Shown in pieces: positions 7,295-14,853 of a stretch of DNA of 40,528 bases. The position numbers and the translations under genes are program-made. This DNA comes from Erythrobacter sp. (GTDB lineage Bacteria; Pseudomonadota; Alphaproteobacteria; Sphingomonadales; Sphingomonadaceae): positions 1-40,528 of the forward strand of contig JAPYPR010000018.1 of assembly GCA_029937545.1 (NCBI GenBank), read 5' to 3'. The notes under the pieces were generated by a model. The model was not told the origin of the DNA. It did no database searches and saw only the letters and a list, made by a program, of their open reading frames with translations. How positions within the stretch are numbered: the first letter of the stretch is position 1; each line of letters begins with the position of its first letter.

Positions 7295-7653
7295 CAGTAG
7301 TCGCTCGGAAGCATGATGGTGATGACCCGGCGCGTGATGCTGGCATCAGCGGGATCCTCGCTGCCGTATTCGAGATCGATGTCGTAATAATCGATCTTGA
7401 ACCACACGGGCGTGTCGTGGAACGTCATCTGCCCGAAGTCGCGCTCGCCATGGGCATCGTTGACGAAAGCGTGCTGACGCATGGCTTTCATCATCTCGGC
7501 CTGGGCGAGCAGCCCGCTCGGCGTGTCGTCCGAGCAGAACTCAGCAAGGCATGCCCGGGTGAAGTTGACGAGTGCGGTTCGATCGAGACCTTGGCGCGCG
7601 CGGTCGTTAAGGCGTGCGATCTGTTCGGCGCGAGTGAGTGTTTCGCTGATCAT
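7294..7653 (-). CDS. DUF3768 family protein
   Basis: 119 residues. The sequence matches DUF3768 throughout as I know it: LNDRARQGLD near the N-terminus, then DAHGERDFGQM, a VWFKIDYYDIDLEYGSEDPAD core and the closing TRRVITIMLPSDY. This family is very frequent on alphaproteobacterial plasmids and integrative elements; its role is unknown. Start ATG at 7653 overlaps the stop of the PP-loop gene (ATGA), and its own stop overlaps the start of the next gene. Confidence 0.9.
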   Translation of the reverse strand: MISETLTRAEQIARLNDRARQGLDRTALVNFTRACLAEFCSDDTPSGLLAQAEMMKAMRQHAFVNDAHGERDFGQMTFHDTPVWFKIDYYDIDLEYGSEDPADASITRRVITIMLPSDY

Positions 7654-8612
7654 GCGGCCAGCTCCAGCTGTGCGTTGAATTGGGAGATCCAGTCCGCCAG
7701 GTGCGGGCGTTCCGGGAGCGGGATGTCGGCCGCGGCGTCCTGAAAGAGCCGCAGCGCAGTCGGCGCCTCGTGCGCGATGCGATCGATCTCGCCCTCAGGG
7801 AGCAGCTGCTCCGCGCGGATGAAGTCGGTCATTCGTCCAGGTCGCTTCTTGGTTGTGGTGCGCCAGAGGCCTTCCACGGTGCGGAGCCGCGGCGCGGCCC
7901 GGGCCTCGATCAGGACGATGAGCCGCAGGCACCATGCAGGGAGGTCGCGGATCTCGTCAGGCTGCGAGCCGCAGCACATGAAGCAGGCCGATTTCGGCGG
8001 GACCGGGAGGCCTTCGGCCTCGATCCGAGCGATGCAATCGTCGCGCGTCCAGCCCCATTCCCGCAAGGGGTAACGGCATTCGAAGCGGTCGCTTGGGATG
8101 GTAAGCGCATGCGCGTGACGCCGCGTGTCCGCCGGCGACGCATCGTAGCCGATCAGGCGGATGACCTTCTGGCTGCGCGCCCATGCGTCGATGGCCGGCT
8201 GCCATGTCTCGACGAACTTGTCCTGGGGCGCGATCTTCCATTTGAGGCTGCAGCTGTGTCGGCCGAGGCTGATCGACGGCAGCGTGGCGTTGGTCAGCAC
8301 GTTCTCGAGCAGGCTCATGTAGGGCGGCCAGTGCTTGAAGCGCTGCGGGACGTAGCGGCAGACCCGAAAGTCGATGCCGTGCGCGGCCATCCATGGCCGG
8401 ATGACGTCGAGGTAGGCGTAAGTGGCTGGCTTTTCGCTCCCGGTATCCGCGGTGAGAACCAGATCGGGCTTTCGGCCCTGCGCGACGAGCTCGATGAGCA
8501 TCGCGGTCGAGTCGACTCCGATACCGTAGGCGAGCACGATGGGCGGGTTGCGCAGGTCGAGCACGTCCACCGCGCGCCGCGGCCTCGTCGTGAGGAACGC
8601 CGGCGCGTTCAT
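7650..8612 (-). CDS. PP-loop ATPase, phage/plasmid PAPS-reductase-like
   Basis: 320 residues starting MNAPAFLTTRPRRAVD. The PP-loop is YGIGVDSTAM (29-38), with V in place of the usual G/K, a version seen in many mobile-element PAPS-reductase-like proteins. TADTGSEKP (55-62), the RHSCSLKWKIAP block (119-129), LIGYDASPADTRR and the Cys-rich KSACFMCCGSQPDEI (208-222; C210, C213, C214) complete the family pattern; the cysteines probably hold a metal. It is not closely similar to the PP-loop protein at 2619-3770. Family knowledge supports ATP-dependent adenylation or sulfur chemistry; the substrate is unknown. Overlaps the DUF5983-like and DUF3768 genes by 4 bp each. Confidence 0.85.
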   Translation of the reverse strand: MNAPAFLTTRPRRAVDVLDLRNPPIVLAYGIGVDSTAMLIELVAQGRKPDLVLTADTGSEKPATYAYLDVIRPWMAAHGIDFRVCRYVPQRFKHWPPYMSLLENVLTNATLPSISLGRHSCSLKWKIAPQDKFVETWQPAIDAWARSQKVIRLIGYDASPADTRRHAHALTIPSDRFECRYPLREWGWTRDDCIARIEAEGLPVPPKSACFMCCGSQPDEIRDLPAWCLRLIVLIEARAAPRLRTVEGLWRTTTKKRPGRMTDFIRAEQLLPEGEIDRIAHEAPTALRLFQDAAADIPLPERPHLADWISQFNAQLELAA

Positions 8613-8929
8613 GCCGCGATCGGCAGCGACGCCGCCCAATCGTATTCGCGGAGCTCCGCGACAAGAGGTCCGTCGCAGTCCCACATGATCCACTGGCAGC
8701 CTTCGCGCTTGGCGACGTGGATCGCGGAGCGGATTTCCAGGGGCACGTCATGCGCTTCGGTAATGCCGACGTCGTTGCAGACGTGCATGAACCACCCGTA
8801 GTCGCCCTTTTCGAAGCACGACCAGGGGCACCGGGGCATCCAGTCGCGCGCGGTCGCGGGGTGCATGTGGGCCGTGCTGAGGACGAGCGAGCGCGCGATC
8901 TCGAAGTCGTTGCCGATGCCGCCGGTCAC
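8609..8929 (-). CDS. DUF5983-like protein, GTG start
   Basis: 106 residues beginning (M)TGGIGNDFEIARSLVLST. GTG at 8929 is chosen because it forms a GTGA overlap with the stop of the DUF7007-like gene; the longer open frame upstream lies within that gene and looks like frame shadow. LVLSTAHMHPATARDWM, the EKGDYGWFMHV block and the C-terminal MWDCDGPLVAELREYDW are consistent with DUF5983 as I remember it. Likely small cytosolic protein; unknown role. Confidence 0.75.
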   Translation of the reverse strand: MTGGIGNDFEIARSLVLSTAHMHPATARDWMPRCPWSCFEKGDYGWFMHVCNDVGITEAHDVPLEIRSAIHVAKREGCQWIMWDCDGPLVAELREYDWAASLPIAA

Positions 8930-9564
8930 AGCGCGACTTCCTTGGTCGCAGGGGCATCGCCATCGATGCGCACAGCGCCGATCGCGTCGAACCCGTTGAT
9001 CGCCGAACTGTTGTAGGCGTCCTTGTCGACGAGGCCCTGGATCGTCTCTCCGTTGGCGTAGCGGGCGAAACCGAGCGCATCGACGCCGGTCACGCGGCGA
9101 GCGACAACCCCAACCTTGCCCTTCGGAACCCAGTCGGCCCAATCGCCGCTGGCGCTTGTGACGACGAATTCACCGATCAGCGCGGTGTAGGCGGCGCGTC
9201 GTTGCAGGACCGGGCTCGCATCTTCCGGTACCGCTTCGCCGGTATAGGCGGTGAACCGGTCGGGATGCCACGCGCGGAGGCTCGATCGCGCATTGTCAGC
9301 GAGAAGCGCTGCGCATCGACGTCCCGACGCGCGGTATTCAGCTTCGAAAGCAACGATGGCGAGGCACCAGTCCACGTCCTCTTCGTAGAACGGGTCCGCC
9401 AGTCGCAGCGCAGCAGGCATCGCGGCCTGGCGCTCTTCCGACAGGACGATGCCGCCATGGCTGGCGGTGTGAACCTCCCACACTCCCGGAAGGATCTGCT
9501 CGGACTGTTGGGGGGAGCCCCACAGGGTCGCGACAGGCGCTGGAACGGATTGAAACTTGTGCAT
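8926..9564 (-). CDS. DUF7007-like protein
   Basis: 212 residues. ATG at 9564 with GAGGAG upstream. The N-terminal half carries WGSPQQSEQILPGVWEVHTA, then SHGGIVLSEERQAAMPAALR and FYEEDVDWCLAIVAFEAE, which is the pattern I associate with DUF7007 (ASHGG...S..R...MP...R......YEED..W). The C-terminal half (VTSASGDWADWVPKGKVGVV, partly quoted) is predicted beta. No known activity. The family is usually found in plasmid accessory operons like this one. Confidence 0.75.
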   Translation of the reverse strand: MHKFQSVPAPVATLWGSPQQSEQILPGVWEVHTASHGGIVLSEERQAAMPAALRLADPFYEEDVDWCLAIVAFEAEYRASGRRCAALLADNARSSLRAWHPDRFTAYTGEAVPEDASPVLQRRAAYTALIGEFVVTSASGDWADWVPKGKVGVVARRVTGVDALGFARYANGETIQGLVDKDAYNSSAINGFDAIGAVRIDGDAPATKEVAL

Positions 9565-9610
9565 TGCTCGTCTCCTCAACCGGATCGGGCACCCCCCTCC
9601 CCCTTCCCTT

Positions 9611-12004
9611 TCATCCCAGGGCGTCGAGCCGAAAGGCGGACTGGTCGTTGTCGATCGCCAGAGCCATCGCGCCGGGTTTGACCCAGATCTCCCGGGTGCT
9701 GAGGAAGAAGGTCTCCCCCTGCTCGGCCAGGAGGATCGTCTCACCGATCGTCTCGGCCATTCCGGTGGCGGCTGCGCCGGGGACCATGTTTCCGATCCAT
9801 TCGCGCTTGGTGACGTCGCTTCCGTCGATGAGGTCGAACGCTTCCCGGCAGTGCCATTCGATGCCCTGCTCGCCCTGGACTGCGGTGAAGATCTCCTCGG
9901 GGTCGAACAGCGCCTGCAGCGCGGCAAGATCGAGTGTCGTGAACGGCCGATGCCATGTGCCGTCGGTCGCGATGATCCGGCAGACGAGGCGGTCGTTGGC
10001 GGCGGGCAACTCGAAGCGCTCGGCCTCGATATCCGTCGGGCGCGGGTCCGCCACCGAATTGAAGCCGTTGTCGTGGCAGGCCGATCCGCTCACGGAGTAC
10101 GAGGACTGTTTCCAGTCGACGACACCGTAATGCCCGCCGGTCTGGTAGTGCTCGCGGCGTTCGTCGGCGACGCACGGTTGCCCTCCGGTGACGCTGTGGC
10201 CGCCCGCGATGGTTCCCGACGGGTCGCTGTAGGGTGTGACTCGCAGGATGTTGCGATGCCGCTGGTTTCCCCAGCTGGGGCGGGGATCGGCGACGGCGAA
10301 GGCACCCTCGCCCGTCGAGCTCGCGCCGATCACGGCGCGGCTGCTCTCCGAGAACGGCGTAACCTTGTATTTCCGGCTGCTGTAGGTCTCGCTAGTAGCG
10401 CCGCGCGGATCCGCGACAGCAATCCCGCCCGCTGCCCCGCCCGGTCCGGCTACCGCTGGTGACGGGGTGTCGAACGGCACGATGCGGAATACGTTGTTAT
10501 ACCGGGGGCGGTCGCCGATCAGACGCGGGTCGCTGACTGCATAGGGGCCGGTTCCGACGCTGACGTCGCCTTTGACGCAGGCCGCGGGCTTGTCCCAAGG
10601 GCGCACGCCGAGCTGGACGCTGCGGGCATGGCCATTCACGCGAGGGTCCGCGACCGAGAAGGCGCCGGTGCTGGGTTTCGGATCGCCGGTTACCGTGCCG
10701 GTCGGCTCGCCCGACCAGGTGTTGACGCCGAGGACGTGGCGATGCGTCGCGGGTCCGTAATTCGGCCGCGGGTCGGCAACCGAGAGCGCTCCCCCTGCTG
10801 GGTGACGAGCACCCGTGACGGCCTTGGCCGGTCGGACGAAGTCGGCGACAGCCAGAATGTTCTGGTGGGTGCCCGCGCCGTAACCCGGTCGGGGGTCGGC
10901 AACGCTGTGCGCTCCGTTGTGCGGGCGGCTCGCGCCGGCGACGACACGGCTGCTGTCCGCCCACGTCCGAACCCCTAGGGCCTCGTTGTGCCAGGCCTCC
11001 CCGGGGCGGGGATCCGCGACGGCAAATCGGCCCTGCCCCGGAGCACGCTGCCCGGTGATGACGGGCGCGCTGTCGGTCCAAGCGTTTACGCCAAGGGCGT
11101 TGTCCCGCAGGTGGGCTTCGGGCACGATCCCGTAATCGCGCAGCTGGCCGTCGACGACGGCGAGATCGTTGAGCGCGCGCCAGTCTTTTCCTGCCGGCAC
11201 AAGCGCGAGGCGTAGCCAGGTCTTCCACTGCAGCGCCGGGATGCGGTGCATAGGCCCCGCGATCGGGTCACCCGGCAGCGGGAGCTTGCCGATCACTTCG
11301 CCGACGCCGCGAAGGCGATGGTGGCGGGGCTGATAGACGAACGGCGGGATCTTCTTCGTGTGGCGGGCGATCAACAGCGCACGTTTGCGGCTCTGCGCCA
11401 GATTTCCGATGATGCCGCAGTCGTGAACATCGATGTTGACGCTGTAACCGTAGCAGCGGAACAGCGCGGTTATCTGGTCAAGGAGCCAGCGGCCGCGATT
11501 GAGGATGCGCGGCACGTTCTCGAACAGGATGATCGGAATGGGGTCATCCTGATATGCCTCGAGCGTCAGCCAGACACCGCGCAGCGCGAGGCGGTTCAGC
11601 GCTTGGTACTTGTCCGTTTTCGACTGCTTGGCGGACAGGAGGCCAGAGAAGCCCTTGCATGGGCTGGACTGGAAGAGGACGTCGACGTTTTCGCCGAAGA
11701 TTCGCCGAATGTCTGCCGGCGCGGCCTCGCGCCAGTCCGACGGGGGTTCGGCGCCGTGGAAGGCGCGATACTGCTCGCGATCGAACAGATCGAGGACGGT
11801 GCCCGGAGTGCCTTTGATCCGCTCGAAATTGCGGATGGCACCGGGGTCGACGTCGATTCCGCCGGCGCAGACGAATCGACCCTGCATCGGGCCGACGCGC
11901 ACCCTCGCCTTCTGGAAGCCGATGGCCCCGCCACCGATCCCGCAGAATAGGTGGGCGTGGCGGATGTCGCGGACGATCGTCGGCGAGGAAGTGAAGGGAA
12001 CCAT
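9611..12004 (-). CDS. DNA cytosine-5 methyltransferase with nine tandem repeats
   Basis: 797 residues; ATG at 12004 preceded by CAGGAGA. All main C5-methyltransferase motifs are visible in order: motif I LFCGIGGGAIGF (19-30, AdoMet binding), motif IV SSPCKGFSG (113-121, catalytic C116), motif VI FENVPR (161-166), motif VIII QSRKRALLI (204-212), motif IX-like RPFTTLDLAALQALF (686-700), and motif X EWIGNMVPGAA (735-745). Between VIII and IX, where the target-recognition region lies, nine ~40-residue repeats occupy about 301-658. The enzyme is therefore roughly twice the usual 350-450 residues. It probably methylates cytosine in plasmid DNA; sequence specificity cannot be read. No restriction enzyme is recognised with certainty nearby. 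Confidence 0.9.
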   Translation of the reverse strand: MVPFTSSPTIVRDIRHAHLFCGIGGGAIGFQKARVRVGPMQGRFVCAGGIDVDPGAIRNFERIKGTPGTVLDLFDREQYRAFHGAEPPSDWREAAPADIRRIFGENVDVLFQSSPCKGFSGLLSAKQSKTDKYQALNRLALRGVWLTLEAYQDDPIPIILFENVPRILNRGRWLLDQITALFRCYGYSVNIDVHDCGIIGNLAQSRKRALLIARHTKKIPPFVYQPRHHRLRGVGEVIGKLPLPGDPIAGPMHRIPALQWKTWLRLALVPAGKDWRALNDLAVVDGQLRDYGIVPEAHLRDNALGVNAWTDSAPVITGQRAPGQGRFAVADPRPGEAWHNEALGVRTWADSSRVVAGASRPHNGAHSVADPRPGYGAGTHQNILAVADFVRPAKAVTGARHPAGGALSVADPRPNYGPATHRHVLGVNTWSGEPTGTVTGDPKPSTGAFSVADPRVNGHARSVQLGVRPWDKPAACVKGDVSVGTGPYAVSDPRLIGDRPRYNNVFRIVPFDTPSPAVAGPGGAAGGIAVADPRGATSETYSSRKYKVTPFSESSRAVIGASSTGEGAFAVADPRPSWGNQRHRNILRVTPYSDPSGTIAGGHSVTGGQPCVADERREHYQTGGHYGVVDWKQSSYSVSGSACHDNGFNSVADPRPTDIEAERFELPAANDRLVCRIIATDGTWHRPFTTLDLAALQALFDPEEIFTAVQGEQGIEWHCREAFDLIDGSDVTKREWIGNMVPGAAATGMAETIGETILLAEQGETFFLSTREIWVKPGAMALAIDNDQSAFRLDALG
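10031..11104 (-). repeat. Nine ~120-bp coding repeats in the methyltransferase recognition region
   Basis: The encoded repeat has the form LGVxxWxxPSxxVxGx(5-8)GxxSVADPRP. The VADPR element occurs at residues 329, 368, 409, 451, 490 (VSDPR), 530, 571, 612 (VADER) and 651, spacings 39, 41, 42, 39, 40, 41, 41 and 39. Units have diverged clearly, so this is not a recent expansion, but the GGxTCxGC-type DNA core remains recognisable in each copy. Confidence 0.9.
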
Positions 12005-12048
12005 GGCTCGTCTCCTGTTGGATTCGAGCCGCTCTTCCCCCTCCTCTT

Positions 12049-13347
12049 TCAGCCGATGCCCAGGTTCGCCTTCAGGATGGCCTCGATGCCGTGGTCGCGA
12101 AGCGTCGCGGCGCGCGCAAAGACGGTTGGGCCCAGCTCGGCCAGCGCGGAGATCTTGCGCTGCTTGGCGTCGATGTAGTCGGGTTCGTCGTTGGCGATGA
12201 CTTCGAGCGCCGCCTCGATCAGTTCGCCGGTACTGTTGTCACGGATGTCGAGGACGAGATCCGGCCTTAGCGGACCTGCCCTGGTGGTGAGATCGAAGAG
12301 AGGGCGCTTGAAGCCTATGTCGATCTGCCGCCGACGCCAGCGGTACTGAAGGTCGAGAAGGCCGATGACGGCGTCACGCTCGGCCTGGTTGTGCACCGCG
12401 ATGAAGCTGGATGGGCGGGCGATCGGCTGCGCATAGCCGCGGAGCGCGGAAAAGCCGTCACGCGGGTTGTGTTCGCCTACGACGACGAGGACGAGGTAAG
12501 GCGGTCCGACCCGCGCTCCGGCATATTGGACCCGCGTTTTGACCTCGAGCTCGCGGCCTTCGGCGAGTGTGATGGTCGTTCCTGAAATGTCGAGAGCGTA
12601 GAGCGCAAGGAAGGCTTGCGGCGCCAGGCCCGAAGGCCATTTCGCCGCGGCTTTGCGCAGGCGGGCGAACACCACATTCCGATCGTAGGGGTCGACATGG
12701 GTGTAGAAGTGCTTCGCGAGGGGAATACCTGGCGCGATGTCCAGTCGCTCTGCAGCGCGGCGTAGGCGAGCGAATTCCTTCGCCATCGAAGTGTCCCGTC
12801 CTTGATCCGGAGGGAGGGGTTCGACGACGTTGACGTGCGCCATTTCCATGAGGAGCCACAGCAGGCGCGCGAGACGCGGTATCGCAACGCCCCGGGTTCG
12901 GTCGTCGGGTTCACTGTCGTCCGGCATGGCCGCCAGCTTCTCCGGCGCCAAGCGGTGCGCATTGAACAGGCCGTGCGGCTCATCGATCGTCGAAGGGATT
13001 GCGCTGCGCTTTTCGCGGAATCGCTGTGGGGCCTGCTCGCGGTAGAACGGACAGTCTGTCAGATGCTCGGGGCGCTTCTGCCGGGTGCTCGTCAGCCGCC
13101 GAAGGTAGTAGGTTTCTGCCTCGGACAGGTAGGACGGCGACATCAATGGCGGCGGCGTTTCACCGCCCAGACAGTCGCAGGCGATCCACTGGCCGTGTGT
13201 CCGCGCTTTGACCACCATCGTGACGCTGGCCCGATGATCGGCGTCAGTGCCCTCCCCTTCGTACCAGCGCACGAGCGCGTCGCGGACGACAACAGGCACG
13301 TCCGTGCGGAGAGACAGGCCTCTCGAATGGCGAGGCACCAACCACAT
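12049..13347 (-). CDS. DUF1173-like protein with Zn-type cysteines and PD-(D/E)xK-like C-terminus
   Basis: 432 residues from ATG at 13347 (GGTAGG eight bases upstream; a GTG at 13357-13354 region, three codons earlier, is a weaker start). N-terminal C57-x-C59 (ACDCLGG) and H95...C99 (EHLTDCPFY), with SEAETYYLRRL between, match the DUF1173 pattern I know from rhizobial plasmids. The C-terminal ~85 residues contain FKRPLFDLTT, RPDLVLDI (RPD at 361-363) and ALEVIANDEPDYIDAKQRK (E382), an arrangement compatible with a degenerate PD-(D/E)xK nuclease fold. First gene of the long operon, 44 bp before the methyltransferase. A nuclease role is inference only. Confidence 0.7.
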   Translation of the reverse strand: MWLVPRHSRGLSLRTDVPVVVRDALVRWYEGEGTDADHRASVTMVVKARTHGQWIACDCLGGETPPPLMSPSYLSEAETYYLRRLTSTRQKRPEHLTDCPFYREQAPQRFREKRSAIPSTIDEPHGLFNAHRLAPEKLAAMPDDSEPDDRTRGVAIPRLARLLWLLMEMAHVNVVEPLPPDQGRDTSMAKEFARLRRAAERLDIAPGIPLAKHFYTHVDPYDRNVVFARLRKAAAKWPSGLAPQAFLALYALDISGTTITLAEGRELEVKTRVQYAGARVGPPYLVLVVVGEHNPRDGFSALRGYAQPIARPSSFIAVHNQAERDAVIGLLDLQYRWRRRQIDIGFKRPLFDLTTRAGPLRPDLVLDIRDNSTGELIEAALEVIANDEPDYIDAKQRKISALAELGPTVFARAATLRDHGIEAILKANLGIG

Positions 13348-13371
13348 GCGCGACACCTACCGCATTGGTCG

Positions 13372-13401
13372 TTGACGGTCTAGTCTGTTCACCGTATGTT
13401 C
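13372..13401 (+). promoter_or_regulatory. Candidate promoter with LexA-type box
   Basis: TTGACG (13372-13377), a 17-bp spacer and TATGTT (13395-13400) form a plausible sigma-70 promoter 22 bp upstream of the ATG at 13423. GTTC-ACCGTAT-GTTC (13387-13401) overlaps the -10 element and fits the alphaproteobacterial LexA consensus GTTC-N7-GTTC exactly. Binding would block RNA polymerase. The site also lies upstream of the divergent long operon (start 13347). Confidence 0.5.
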
Positions 13402-13422
13402 ATGGACAAGGAGACCCTCGTC

Positions 13423-13908
13423 ATGAAGCGTTCGGTATTCATCAATCGGTTCGATCTCGATATCACGCTGCGCGATGCCAGCGTCGACCTAGGCAATCGC
13501 TCGACCCGGCGCATGCTTGCGGCGGCGGCGATCGGTATGGATGTCGAGGACAGCTATTTCTCGACGGTCGAACTGCGCGAAGCGGTCGAGTGGGTTCACG
13601 AGGGTGTGGCGGGCGCCAAGCTGAAGTTGTCGATGATCCTCGGTAACGAGTGCGACGATTTCCAGCGCTGTCTCTACTACATTCTGGCGGGCCGGGGCGT
13701 CGTGCAGATGCTCGACGACCTCATGTGGCTTGAAGAGTTGCTCAAGGCGCGCGGGAAGGTCGCTGGCAAGCTGGCCAAGCGCCGCGTCGCCACGATGCCG
13801 CTGGTCAAGCCTTACGTCGCGAGTGAGCCGGACGGGCCGGTGGTAAAACCTGATCGGGATTTCCGGCAGGGTGCCTCGTGGTATCTCGATCCGACTCTGG
13901 CCGAGTAA
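13423..13908 (+). CDS. Hypothetical protein, 161 residues, possibly SOS-regulated
   Basis: Starts MKRSVFINRFDLDITLRDAS; AAGGAG lies nine bases before the ATG at 13423 (an upstream in-frame ATG at 13396 falls in the promoter). Mostly helical: STRRMLAAAAIGMDVEDSYF, LREAVEWVHEGVAGAKLKLS, DFQRCLYYILAGRGVVQML, and a basic segment KARGKVAGKLAKRR before a Pro/Asp-rich tail. No family recognised. It is the only plus-strand gene between 1 and 15.8 kb and is flanked by operons facing it, so the candidate promoter is dedicated to it. Confidence 0.75.
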   Translation: MKRSVFINRFDLDITLRDASVDLGNRSTRRMLAAAAIGMDVEDSYFSTVELREAVEWVHEGVAGAKLKLSMILGNECDDFQRCLYYILAGRGVVQMLDDLMWLEELLKARGKVAGKLAKRRVATMPLVKPYVASEPDGPVVKPDRDFRQGASWYLDPTLAE

Positions 13909-13940
13909 GCGGTCAATCGATTGAGGATGGTCGGGGCGCG

Positions 13941-14147
13941 TTACGAGCGCACCTCGACCACCACCCTTCTCGAGGTCTCTGATGGATCGCCGACCCGAAA
14001 GGGCTGCAACGGGTTGTCGGTGTGAATGACGGCCATCGGCTTGCCGAGGACATCCAGCAATCGGCCCGCGATCCTCTGGGCATGGGTCCGGCTGCAGAGA
14101 TCCTGGCGCTTTCTGCTGAACTGGCCGTTGGTTGATGCGGCGGGCAT
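13941..14147 (-). CDS. Small hypothetical protein, 68 residues
   Basis: Starts MPAASTNGQFSRKRQDLCSR, ATG at 14147 with AGGAAG upstream; 46 bp after the DUF6927-like gene. The core HAQRIAGRLLDVLGKPMAVI is helix-strand like and the C-terminus VGDPSETSRRVVVEVRS is likely a beta hairpin. Two overlapping longer frames in this stretch are shadows. Third and last gene of the 15516-13941 operon. Function unknown. Confidence 0.65.
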   Translation of the reverse strand: MPAASTNGQFSRKRQDLCSRTHAQRIAGRLLDVLGKPMAVIHTDNPLQPFRVGDPSETSRRVVVEVRS

Positions 14148-14193
14148 GATCGAACTCGCTTCCTGATGTGAGGGTGATCGTGGCGGGTGACGG

Positions 14194-14838
14194 TCAGAAT
14201 ACCGTCCGGTGGACCTTCGTTTGCGGCACGACCGAAAAGGCCATGCGCGCCATGTTTGTGACCCGGTAGCGGGCCGAGCCATGTTCGCTGATCGCCAGCG
14301 CCGTCTTGCGCCCGCGCTTCCGGACAAAGAACTCCTGTCCTTCGTAGCCGTCGGTAAACTTGATCGGCGAAGCGAAGCGTATTCGCATGCCGTCCTCGAG
14401 TTTCGCCGTCGGCCGCGCGAGATTGCGGATGCAGCGCCGGCGCCATTGCAGGGCGGAATGGTTCTGGGTGGGCGAGAGGAGCGCCAGGATACGCTCCGGG
14501 CATTCAGCCTCGTTCGGCCCGGCGGTCTCGTCCATGTCCTTGTACGCGAAAACATAGCCGTCCTTGGCGCGCGGATTCCAGCGCACGAGGCACACGACCG
14601 CGAACACCGGCCCATCGACGCCGTCGGTCGTCGGTGCCACCGCGGCGTAATAGACCTTGTTGCGCAAGCACGACGACGCGATGACGCGCAGGCCCTTCCG
14701 GCTTGGAAGCGGACCGCCCTCCCCTTCGGCCTCGGCCGGTTCGTCGATCACGCGCTCGTAAGTTAGCTGCGCATCGAGATAGGCCTTGGGGGTCGAATGC
14801 GGGTGCATGCTCGACAGGGGCATGGATAGCCATCCCAT
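14194..14838 (-). CDS. DUF6927-like protein
   Basis: 214 residues; ATG at 14838 with AAAGGA eight bases upstream. The N-terminus MGWLSMPLSSMHPHSTPKAY and following LDAQLTYER match the start I recall for DUF6927 (MGWL...TPK.YLD..T.E). The middle contains VIASSCLRNKVYYAAVAPTT and AVVCLVRWNPRAKDGYVFAY, then YKDMDETAGPNEAECPE, all well conserved in my memory of the family. The C-terminal ~60 residues are a beta-rich domain. No known biochemical function; usually found on alphaproteobacterial plasmids. Confidence 0.8.
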   Translation of the reverse strand: MGWLSMPLSSMHPHSTPKAYLDAQLTYERVIDEPAEAEGEGGPLPSRKGLRVIASSCLRNKVYYAAVAPTTDGVDGPVFAVVCLVRWNPRAKDGYVFAYKDMDETAGPNEAECPERILALLSPTQNHSALQWRRRCIRNLARPTAKLEDGMRIRFASPIKFTDGYEGQEFFVRKRGRKTALAISEHGSARYRVTNMARMAFSVVPQTKVHRTVF

Positions 14839-14853
14839 GGTATTATCCTTTCT

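Noticed and set aside
2619..8612. Dnd/Ssp phosphorothioation system
   Set aside because: Only PP-loop proteins are present; no dndB, dndD, dndE or cysteine desulfurase gene is seen in the window.
9591..9610. G-quadruplex on the minus strand
   Set aside because: GGG-AA-GGGGG-A-GGGGGG gives only three clear G runs; a quadruplex needs the last run to be split with no loop, so the simpler description as a polypurine tract is kept.
13913..14615. Two longer minus-strand frames (196 and 224 codons) overlapping the DUF6927-like gene
   Set aside because: They overlap a better supported gene in another frame; only the 68-residue C-terminal part after the ATG at 14147 has a ribosome site and sits in a gene gap.
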